From: JAVVUQ01 sp036653075
GTDB taxonomy: Bacteria; Bacillota; Clostridia; Christensenellales; CAG-314
Direction of reading: 5' to 3'
Length of the DNA stretch: 5,156 bases
Assembly (NCBI GenBank): GCA_036653075.1
Contig: JAVVUQ010000099.1
Coordinates: 1-5,156 of the forward strand
Part shown: positions 1 to 5,106 of the stretch, piece after piece
Numbering within the stretch: the stretch's first letter is position 1
Layout: every line of letters starts with the position of its first letter
The notes under the pieces: generated by a model
Database searches by the model: none
What the model was told of the DNA's origin: nothing
Seen by the model: only the letters and a program-made list of their open reading frames with translations
Made by a program: the position numbers and the translations under genes

Positions 1-55
1 TATGGATAAATCTTTCGCTGTTTCTACGCAAGATTTTAATACGGCAATTTTAATT
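1..55. repeat. 55-nt exact copy of an internal yhbY segment, at window edge
   Basis: Bases 1-55 are identical to bases 201-255, in the same orientation, and diverge at the next base (g at 56, a at 256). The second copy is yhbY coding sequence for residues I46 to I63. The first copy lies 22 nt past the yhbY stop codon. It has no start codon or remaining domain, so it is not a second gene. The repeat begins at the first base of the window and is 55 nt long, a common de Bruijn assembly k-mer size. I therefore infer that an assembly-graph loop or contig-end artefact is at least as likely as a real partial duplication. Confidence 0.9.
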
Positions 56-77
56 GGATTTATGCTCGTTTATTTTC

Positions 78-389
78 TTATAATCTAAAACCATCGGTTG
101 CAAGTAAATGTTCGAATTCTTCTTTTTCTGTAACTTTATATAAAGTGATTTTGCTACCAAGTACTTGAACTGTTTCTGCAAATAACTTTGTTTCAATTTT
201 TATGGATAAATCTTTCGCTGTTTCTACGCAAGATTTTAATACGGCAATTTTAATTAGTTCGTTGTGAAAAAGTGAAATATTTATCTCATTTATAATATTA
301 TCGTTTAATCCGTCTTTTCCAATATAGACAAGGGGTTTAAGCGTGTTTGCTTTGCTTTTTAAAAAACTTCTTTCTTTTGCGTTTATCAT
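78..389 (-). CDS. yhbY: YhbY/YqeI family (CRM domain) ribosome-associated RNA-binding protein
   Basis: Encodes a 103-residue protein that is a single CRS1-YhbY (CRM) domain. Family members bind pre-50S ribosomal particles in the cytoplasm and are thought to help large-subunit assembly. Visible hallmarks are an N-terminal basic helix (KERSFLKSKANTLKP, from residue 5), the KH-like loop GKDG at 24-27 followed by LNDN, the conserved HNELIKI block (about 42-48), and VQVLGSKITLYK near 74-85. Length matches the usual 95-105 residues, so the gene looks complete. The start at 389 is supported by AAGGAG (394-399), although the 4-nt gap to the ATG is short. It lies 223 bp downstream of obg on the same strand, a pairing common in Bacillota and consistent with a joint role in 50S maturation. 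Residues 46-63 are the segment repeated at 1-55. The family assignment is secure; the exact role is inferred from the family. Confidence 0.93.
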   Translation of the reverse strand: MINAKERSFLKSKANTLKPLVYIGKDGLNDNIINEINISLFHNELIKIAVLKSCVETAKDLSIKIETKLFAETVQVLGSKITLYKVTEKEEFEHLLATDGFRL

Positions 390-414
390 AAAACTCCTTT
401 TTTATTATATATTT

Positions 415-442
415 ATTGTATAATTTTATATTTAATTGGTAA
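415..442 (-). promoter_or_regulatory. weak candidate promoter for yhbY
   Basis: Read on the minus strand, TTACCA (437-442) and TACAAT (415-420) are separated by 16 bp. They match the sigma-A consensus at 4 of 6 and 5 of 6 positions. Transcription would start near 408 and give a short leader containing the AAGGAG site. Such AT-rich DNA gives chance matches easily, and read-through from obg is an equally good explanation. I see no convincing hairpin terminator in the rest of the 390-612 gap. Confidence 0.25.
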
Positions 443-612
443 CTGTTTGCATAAGCGTTAAATATTAATTTAATCGTTCATTAATTTGCATAATCTATAT
501 TATATTAAATTTTAAATACAATCACGTAAATTAATGCGTTTACATAATATTTAATCACAATACAGTCAGTATTTGAAATGATATTGAAACTATTTAGCGA
601 TAGAATATTTAT

Positions 613-1875
613 TTAATCTACAAAGTCAAATTCAATATCGCCCATTCTAACTGTTGAGCCATCTTTTGCACCAAGCGTTCTCAACTTATCAATAACGCCA
701 GCGGTTATGAGCGCGCGTTGTAAAAATCGCATACTATCGTAATCGTCGATTACTACCTTACGACTTAAATTATCCACAAGTCCGCCGATAACTAAAAATG
801 CGCCGTCGTCTTCTCGTATAATCTCAAATGCTGTTTTGTCCATTTCTTCAAACTGATATAGGTCATATTCTAATGGTTTTTGTTTGGGTATTAGTTTTAA
901 TCTTTCCGAAACAGCTTGCAATAACGCATTTAAATTTTCGTGAATGAGCGCCATAATTGGTACTACGCAAACATCGGGATAGCGCGATTTAAATCTTTTT
1001 AAATTTTCGTCAGCGTTGGGCATATCCATTTTATTAGCCGCTACAATTTGTGGCAATTCTTTTAAAATATTAGAGTATTCGCCTAATTCTTTATTTATAA
1101 TTTCATAATCTTCAAGCGGATTTCGTTCTTCTGTTCCGCCCATATCCACTACATGCACAATCATTCTCGTGCGTTCAATGTGCTTTAAAAATTCGTGTCC
1201 GAGTCCTGCGCCTTGCGAGGCATTTTCTATTAGTCCTGGTATATCGGCAACGGTAAAAGTTTCGTTGTGAAAATCAACGACTCCTAAATTAGGATTAAGC
1301 GTTGTAAAATGATAATCTGCAATCTTAGGTCGAGCTGCGCTAATTACTGATAACAATGTAGATTTTCCCACATTAGGGAATCCAACAAGTCCAACATCGG
1401 CAATTGTCTTAAGCTCTAATTCAATTTGCCGTTCATTTGTAGGTTCGCCGTGTGAGGCAAACCGTGGCGCTTGACGTCGTGGCGTAGCGTACTTAGCGTT
1501 GCCCTTTCCACCGCTTCCTCCACGCATAATAACTTGGCGGTCGCCATCAGAAAATAAATCAGCCATTACTCGTCCCGTTTCAACATCTCGTATTATCGTA
1601 CCAACCGGCACAACAATAACCATATCTTCGCCCTTGCGGCCATAACAATTCTTCGCTTCGCCATTTGAACCGTCAGGCGCTCGATAATGCCTTTTATAAT
1701 AGAAGGTGTTTAATGTGTTTTCTTTATCAGATGCAACAAATATAATGTCGCCACCCTTGCCGCCATCTCCGCCATCTGGTCCGCCTCTACTTACAAATTT
1801 TTCAGTGTGAAAGTGAACGACTCCATTTCCGCCGTTTCCAGCTTTGATATAAATTTTAACTTTATCTGTGAACAT
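613..1875 (-). CDS. obg: GTPase Obg (CgtA), ribosome-assembly GTPase
   Basis: Encodes a 420-residue cytoplasmic GTPase of the Obg family, which acts in late 50S assembly and is linked to stringent and growth control. Three domains are visible. The glycine-rich Obg fold (about 1-158) carries AGNGGNGVVHFHTEKF and GGPDGGDGGKGGD. The G domain (about 159-330) carries Walker A GFPNVGKST (165-173), the YHFTTLNPNLG switch region (from 188), DIPG (211-214) and NKMD (281-284). The OCT domain (about 340-420) ends in VRMGDIEFDFVD. Length is close to the 428 residues of the Bacillus protein. I chose the ATG at 1875: it gives the conserved MFTDKVK beginning and has an AAGGA site 5 nt upstream, whereas the in-frame ATG at 1905 adds ten non-conserved residues. 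Oddities are PIMAL where the family usually has PISA (G5), and IENAS where it usually has IEGA. yhbY follows downstream; tkt lies 536 bp upstream. Confidence 0.96.
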   Translation of the reverse strand: MFTDKVKIYIKAGNGGNGVVHFHTEKFVSRGGPDGGDGGKGGDIIFVASDKENTLNTFYYKRHYRAPDGSNGEAKNCYGRKGEDMVIVVPVGTIIRDVETGRVMADLFSDGDRQVIMRGGSGGKGNAKYATPRRQAPRFASHGEPTNERQIELELKTIADVGLVGFPNVGKSTLLSVISAARPKIADYHFTTLNPNLGVVDFHNETFTVADIPGLIENASQGAGLGHEFLKHIERTRMIVHVVDMGGTEERNPLEDYEIINKELGEYSNILKELPQIVAANKMDMPNADENLKRFKSRYPDVCVVPIMALIHENLNALLQAVSERLKLIPKQKPLEYDLYQFEEMDKTAFEIIREDDGAFLVIGGLVDNLSRKVVIDDYDSMRFLQRALITAGVIDKLRTLGAKDGSTVRMGDIEFDFVD

Positions 1876-1880
1876 AGATT

Positions 1881-1885
1881 TCCTT
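1881..1885 (-). promoter_or_regulatory. ribosome binding site deciding the obg start
   Basis: On the minus strand this reads AAGGA, 5 nt before the ATG at 1875. It supports the conserved start MFTDKVK over the upstream in-frame ATG at 1905, and would lie inside the coding region if that longer start were used. Confidence 0.75.
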
Positions 1886-1911
1886 ATATTTATTAGTATT
1901 TTCATTTAGTA

Positions 1912-1940
1912 ATTATAAATACATTATTAATTACTGTTAT
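1912..1940 (-). promoter_or_regulatory. candidate sigma-A promoter for obg
   Basis: On the minus strand ATAACA (1935-1940, 4 of 6 consensus matches) is followed after exactly 17 bp by a perfect TATAAT (1912-1917). Transcription would start near 1905 and leave a leader of about 30 nt containing the AAGGA site. A start there would also remove most of the longer obg reading. The -35 hexamer falls inside the 27-bp tandem duplication at 1924-1979. This is pattern matching in AT-rich DNA. Confidence 0.4.
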
Positions 1941-1979
1941 ATATTTGTCTTTATTAATTACTGTTATATATTTGTCTTT
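1924..1979. repeat. 27-bp perfect tandem duplication upstream of obg
   Basis: Bases 1924-1950 are repeated exactly at 1951-1977, with two further matching bases. Each unit includes ttactgttatatatttgtct. Read on the minus strand, each unit carries ATAACAG, which supplies the candidate -35 element of obg in the proximal copy. The unit length is a multiple of three, but no open frame uses it. The likely origin is replication slippage. Confidence 0.9.
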
Positions 1980-2163
1980 TTATTAAATAAAAATGATATA
2001 ACGTGGATATTTCTAATATAATTATCTTATAAAAATATATTGTACCATATTGTATTATATCCTATTTATTTTTAACACATTATAAATAACAATAACTTCA
2101 ACATATTGTATCAAAAACCATTATGCGGATTTTTATGAATTAATTGACGTTGAATATAAACGT

Positions 2164-2210
2164 ATAGCGCGGCGCTATGCGCAACCCCATATTTTAGGCG
2201 TTGCGCATAG
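2164..2210. repeat. overlapping GC-rich inverted repeats
   Basis: Two inverted repeats share bases. The larger has perfect 11-bp arms, ctatgcgcaac (2175-2185) and gttgcgcatag (2200-2210), around a 14-nt loop. The smaller is atagcgc (2164-2170) and gcgctat (2172-2178) around one central g. They overlap at 2175-2178, so an RNA copy could form only one fully at a time. No T run follows on either strand, so this is not a standard intrinsic terminator. It could be a repetitive extragenic palindrome, an mRNA 3'-end stabiliser for tkt, or a structured far-upstream leader of obg. The GC content contrasts sharply with the AT-rich flanks. Confidence 0.85.
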
Positions 2211-2284
2211 GTTATTATAAAATTATTATTTAAGTTTAATTGTACTGCAATTTAAAAATAAAGCTTATAATTTTTTTATTCTTG

Positions 2285-2370
2285 TTTCTATAATCTCTAT
2301 ATTTTCTTGATTATTTCTATAATTTCTATAATTTTCTTAATTATTTTATAGTTTCTATATTTTTTGATTT
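2285..2370. repeat. degenerate tandem repeat of about 29 bp, T-rich on plus strand
   Basis: Three imperfect units lie end to end: 2285-2313, 2314-2343 and 2344-2370. The first two start with tttctataat and end with ttga/ttaa plus tta; the third is more diverged (gtttctatattttttgatt). The shorter word tttctataat also occurs at 2323-2332 and again at 4395-4404, just upstream of tkt. The array begins about 40 bp past the tkt stop, so the tkt mRNA 3' region would be A-rich here. No function is apparent. Confidence 0.65.
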
Positions 2371-2411
2371 TATTTTTAATTTTAGAATTAAGTTTCAGTT
2401 ATAATTTACAA

Positions 2412-4367
2412 TTATTTTTGCAAAAGTTTTTTTGCTTGAGAGTAAACGTTATCTGTTGTTATTTTATAAAAATTAAATAAATCAACAGGTTTTGCTGATG
2501 CGCCAAATGCGTCAATTGCGACGATAGCGCCGTCTAAGCCTACGACTTTATACCAACTCATTGATGCCGCTGCTTCAACTGCCAAACGTTTACGAATATT
2601 ATCAGGTAAAACGCTTTGAATATAGGAAATATCCTGATTATAGAACAATTCGATAGAAGGCATACTGACAAGTCTTGCTTGAACGTTTTCAGCGATTAAT
2701 TTATCATAAGCTTTCATTGCGATATCTAATTCGCTGCCCGAGGCAATAATGATAATTTCTGGATTTTCCGTGGTTTTTACGATATAGCCACCTTTTTTTG
2801 CTTCAAACGAGGTTTCGTTATATTGAGGTAGCGCCTGTCTTGAAAGGACTAAAACAATAGGTTTATCTCCATTAATCGCATAATCCCAACCGCAAAGAGT
2901 TTCTTTTGCATCAGCTGGACGGAACACCATTAAGTTTGGAATAGCTCTAAGTCCTGCAAGTTGTTCGATTGGTTCGTGAGTAGGTCCGTCTTCGCCGACG
3001 CCTATACTATCGTGCGTTAAAATGTAAGTTACGGGCAAATTCATTAGCGCTGACATTCTCATCATACCTTTCATATAATCGCTAAACACAAAAAATGTTG
3101 AGCAATAAGGTTTTAATCCACCGTGCAAAGCAATACCATTGCAAATTGCCGCCATTGCTTGTTCTCTAATTCCAAAATGAATATTGCTTCCGCCTCTATC
3201 AGTACTTGAGTAATAGGAGCGTTGTTTCATAACAGTTAAATTTGAAGGTCCTAAATCAGCTGAGCCGCCAACTAAAGAAAGTAGTTTATCCGAAAGTTTA
3301 TTTAAAATTATGCTCGAAACTTCTCTTGTAGCCATAGGTTTTTCAATGCCTGTTTCAATTTTTAACACATCGATTTTTTCACCATCTAAAAAGGATTGTA
3401 ACTGCAAGTATAATTCAGGATAAACAGCTTTATAATTATCCATCATTCTATTGTAAGCTATAGTTTTTGCTATGCCTTTTTCAGTGATTTTTAAAGTGTA
3501 ATCATAAACTTCGTTAGGAAGTTCAAATGGTTGATTTTCCCAATTATAGAAAGCTTTAGTCGCTGCAAGTTTATCATCTTTTAAAGGCGAACCGTGCGCG
3601 CCCGCTGTGCCAGCGACAGGACTACCATAACCTATTGTCGTGTTTACGATTATAACAGAGGGTTTATCTTTTTGATTTTTGCAACGGGAGATGGCTTCAT
3701 CAATTGATGCGACATCGTTGCCATCTAAAACTTCAATTACATTCCAATGTTGCGCTTCAAACCGTTGCGATAGACATTCGTCGAAAGCGTCATCTTTGTC
3801 GCCTTCAATAGTAATATTGTTTTTATCATAAACAAGGATAAGTTTATTTAACTTAAGCGTGCCAGCTAAACTCATCGCTTCAAATCCAACGCCTTCCATT
3901 AAACAGCCTTCGCCGCATAACGCATAAGTATAATGGTCAAAAACAGGATATTCAGTTTTATTAAAACGAGCCGATAGCATAGTTTCAGCCATAGCCATTC
4001 CAACTGCATTAGCAATTCCTTGCCCTAATGGTCCAGTTGAAGCGTCCACACCATCAGTAACTTTATATTCGGGATGTCCCGGAGTAACGCTGCCCATTTG
4101 TCTGAAATTTTTTAAATCATCGATTTTTACATTATAGCCAAATAAATGCAACGTTGCATATAATAACGCAGAACCGTGTCCTGCTGATAAAACAAAACGG
4201 TCCCGATTAATTGCCGAAGAATTTGTTGGGTCGTTTTCCATCGCCGAAAAAATAGCGTTCATTGCCGGAGCAGCGCCTAAAGGTAAACCAGGATGTCCAG
4301 AGTTTGCCTTAGCTATCTGCTCAATTGCTAACATTCTTGCTGCGTTAATTGTAAGTTGTCTATTCAT
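2412..4367 (-). CDS. tkt: transketolase
   Basis: Encodes a complete 651-residue transketolase, which uses thiamine diphosphate to move two-carbon ketol units between sugar phosphates in the non-oxidative pentose phosphate pathway (cytoplasm). The N-terminal PP domain (about 1-320) has SGHPG (H25), SAGHGSALLYA (H64), GHPEY (H98), STGPLGQG, the cofactor/metal motif GEGCLMEG (152-159) with N183, and GAHGSP (H258). The Pyr domain (about 345-515) has R348, GGSADLGPSN, FGIREQAM with the catalytic Glu402, FVFSDY (F428), THDSIGVGEDGPTHEP (D453, H464) and SRQALP (R510). The C-terminal domain (about 530-651) has IIIIASGSEL. I chose the ATG at 4367 (MNRQLTINAARM) because AAGGAG lies 7 nt upstream; an in-frame TTG at 4385 would add six residues. 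One oddity: the family's usual GDG is GEG here (E153). tRNA-Arg lies 76 bp upstream on the same strand and may share its transcript. Confidence 0.97.
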   Translation of the reverse strand: MNRQLTINAARMLAIEQIAKANSGHPGLPLGAAPAMNAIFSAMENDPTNSSAINRDRFVLSAGHGSALLYATLHLFGYNVKIDDLKNFRQMGSVTPGHPEYKVTDGVDASTGPLGQGIANAVGMAMAETMLSARFNKTEYPVFDHYTYALCGEGCLMEGVGFEAMSLAGTLKLNKLILVYDKNNITIEGDKDDAFDECLSQRFEAQHWNVIEVLDGNDVASIDEAISRCKNQKDKPSVIIVNTTIGYGSPVAGTAGAHGSPLKDDKLAATKAFYNWENQPFELPNEVYDYTLKITEKGIAKTIAYNRMMDNYKAVYPELYLQLQSFLDGEKIDVLKIETGIEKPMATREVSSIILNKLSDKLLSLVGGSADLGPSNLTVMKQRSYYSSTDRGGSNIHFGIREQAMAAICNGIALHGGLKPYCSTFFVFSDYMKGMMRMSALMNLPVTYILTHDSIGVGEDGPTHEPIEQLAGLRAIPNLMVFRPADAKETLCGWDYAINGDKPIVLVLSRQALPQYNETSFEAKKGGYIVKTTENPEIIIIASGSELDIAMKAYDKLIAENVQARLVSMPSIELFYNQDISYIQSVLPDNIRKRLAVEAAASMSWYKVVGLDGAIVAIDAFGASAKPVDLFNFYKITTDNVYSQAKKLLQK

Positions 4368-4374
4368 TAATATT

Positions 4375-4380
4375 CTCCTT
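4375..4380 (-). promoter_or_regulatory. ribosome binding site deciding the tkt start
   Basis: On the minus strand this is a full AAGGAG, 7 nt before the ATG at 4367. This excludes the in-frame TTG at 4385, which would lie upstream of the site. No strong separate tkt promoter is visible in 4381-4443; a TTGAGA word on the minus strand there lacks a good -10 partner. Confidence 0.85.
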
Positions 4381-4443
4381 GTCAATATTCCATATTTCTA
4401 TAATTTTAAGACTCTCTCAAAAATTTATAGTAATTGGCGTAAT

Positions 4444-4519
4444 TGGTGTATCCGACAGGACTTGAACCTGCAACCTTCGGAGTCGGAGTCCGATGCTCTA
4501 TCCGTTGAGCCACGAATAC
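4444..4519 (-). tRNA. tRNA-Arg (anticodon CCG)
   Basis: A complete 76-nt cloverleaf folds on the minus strand. The acceptor arms GTATTCG and CGGATAC pair over 7 bp with one T-G wobble. The D arm is GCTC/GAGC with an 8-nt loop containing GG. The anticodon stem TCGGA/TCCGA encloses the loop CTCCGAC, so the anticodon is CCG (4484-4486), reading the arginine codon CGG. The T arm is GCAGG/CCTGT with loop TTCAAGT. The discriminator base is A and CCA is encoded. CGG is in use locally: tkt has one near 4203 (N-R-D-R-F). The gene lies 76 bp upstream of tkt in the same direction. Confidence 0.96.
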
Positions 4520-4536
4520 ATATATTTAAATTTAAA

Positions 4537-4565
4537 ATTATTCACTTATTAAACACTTTTTACAA
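4537..4565 (-). promoter_or_regulatory. candidate promoter for tRNA-Arg
   Basis: On the minus strand TTGTAA (4560-4565) and AATAAT (4537-4542) are 17 bp apart, matching consensus at 4 of 6 and 5 of 6. A transcript would begin about 10 nt before the tRNA 5' end, a normal tRNA leader length. tkt could be transcribed from here as well. The call rests on position and weak motif matches in AT-rich DNA. Confidence 0.35.
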
Positions 4566-4714
4566 TAGCTATGCAATTAGATAACAAGCTAAAAGTAATA
4601 TATATAATACAATACCAAAGTTGGAAATAAAAGCAAATTGCAAATGCAAAACTATCTATAATATAGTATACTAAATTTTTATTATTTAGTCAATTAAAAG
4701 TAACGCCTCAAAAA

Positions 4715-4790
4715 AATAAAGAGCGACAGCTACAAACAGCGATTAGAATAATAAAGAGCGACAGCTACAAACAGCGATTAGAATAATAAA
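4715..4790. repeat. 35-bp perfect tandem repeat, 2.2 copies
   Basis: Unit 4715-4749 is repeated exactly at 4750-4784, and six more bases (aataaa, 4785-4790) begin a third copy. The core, gcgacagctacaaacagcg, is much richer in G and C than its flanks. The unit length is not a multiple of three and the frame through it has no start codon, so it is not coding. There are no unique spacers, so it is not a CRISPR array. It lies about 200 bp upstream of the tRNA. Confidence 0.92.
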
Positions 4791-4820
4791 ATATCAAATT
4801 TAATCAAAGACAATTAAAAA

Positions 4821-4910
4821 TAAGTATAAAAATAATTTTAAATATAAGTATAAAAAGGTATAACTTTAAATCAACTGTAAGTATAAAAAGGTATAAATTA
4901 AGTATAAAAA
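4821..4910. repeat. interspersed TAAGTATAAAAA repeats
   Basis: The 12-mer taagtataaaaa occurs at 4821-4832, 4845-4856, 4878-4889 and 4899-4910, with start-to-start distances of 24, 33 and 21. The second and third copies extend to a shared 19-mer ending in ggtataa (4845-4863 and 4878-4896). A weaker relative, cagtataagaaa, starts at 4923. Spacing is irregular. These could be protein-binding sites or remnants of slipped AT-rich repeats. Confidence 0.7.
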
Positions 4911-5033
4911 AATATTAAATAGCAGTATAAGAAAAGATATAGAAAAGAAATTTTTTGAAATGAAGGAATATTATTATTTAATGTTATTAAAATAAAATCA
5001 TATGATATTTTTAATGATTTTAATAATTATAGG

Positions 5034-5106
5034 TAAAGGGTAGTCGAATAAAAAGTAAATAATTTATATAAATAAAAAGGGATAAATAAAGGGCGAAAAA
5101 GTAAAT
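5034..5106. repeat. imperfect repeated block TAAAGGG..CGAA..AAAGTAAAT
   Basis: The block at 5087-5106 (taaagggcgaaaaagtaaat) recurs at 5034-5060 with two small insertions (tagt after taaaggg, and taa after cgaa). The copies start 53 bp apart on the purine-rich strand. The similarity is clear by eye but the sequence is of low complexity. Confidence 0.45.

Larger units (their letters stand above)
1876..2411. other. gene-free spacer between tkt and obg
   Basis: These 536 bases hold no gene that I can support. From the obg side they contain the obg ribosome site and candidate promoter, the 27-bp tandem duplication, about 100 bases of plain AT-rich DNA, a GC-rich palindrome cluster (2164-2210), and a T-rich degenerate repeat (2285-2370). 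A frame without an ATG is open on the plus strand across the palindromes (2086-2220). I see no canonical terminator, meaning a GC hairpin followed by a T tract, on the minus strand after tkt. Confidence 0.7.

Noticed and set aside
541..580. Hairpin-like aatac/gtatt around 561-575 as obg terminator
   Set aside because: The stem is only about 5 bp, AT-rich, and has no T tract on the minus strand.
770..778. Perfect DnaA-box word TTATCCACA
   Set aside because: It is a single copy inside the conserved obg coding sequence (the V-D-N codons of the OCT domain), with no cluster or AT-rich unwinding element tied to it.
1876..1905. Longer Obg start at 1905 (MKILINIRKS extension)
   Set aside because: The added ten residues are not part of the conserved Obg start, while the ATG at 1875 has an AAGGA site at 5 nt and yields the canonical MFTDKVK beginning.
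2164..2210. Intrinsic terminator of tkt
   Set aside because: The stem is strong but no T run follows on the minus strand (the sequence after the stem begins CGCCGCGC), and it lies about 200 bp past the stop codon.
4368..4385. Longer transketolase start at a TTG codon (4385)
   Set aside because: The AAGGAG site at 4375-4380 lies downstream of that TTG and is ideally spaced for the ATG at 4367.
4715..4910. Possible CRISPR array
   Set aside because: The 35-bp units abut without spacers, and the TAAGTATAAAAA words are short, irregularly spaced and separated by low-complexity DNA; no cas gene is present.
4960..5045. Tiny plus-strand ORFs, including a 13-codon hydrophobic one at about 5001-5042
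   Set aside because: They are very short, lack ribosome sites and match the chance expectation in AT-rich DNA.
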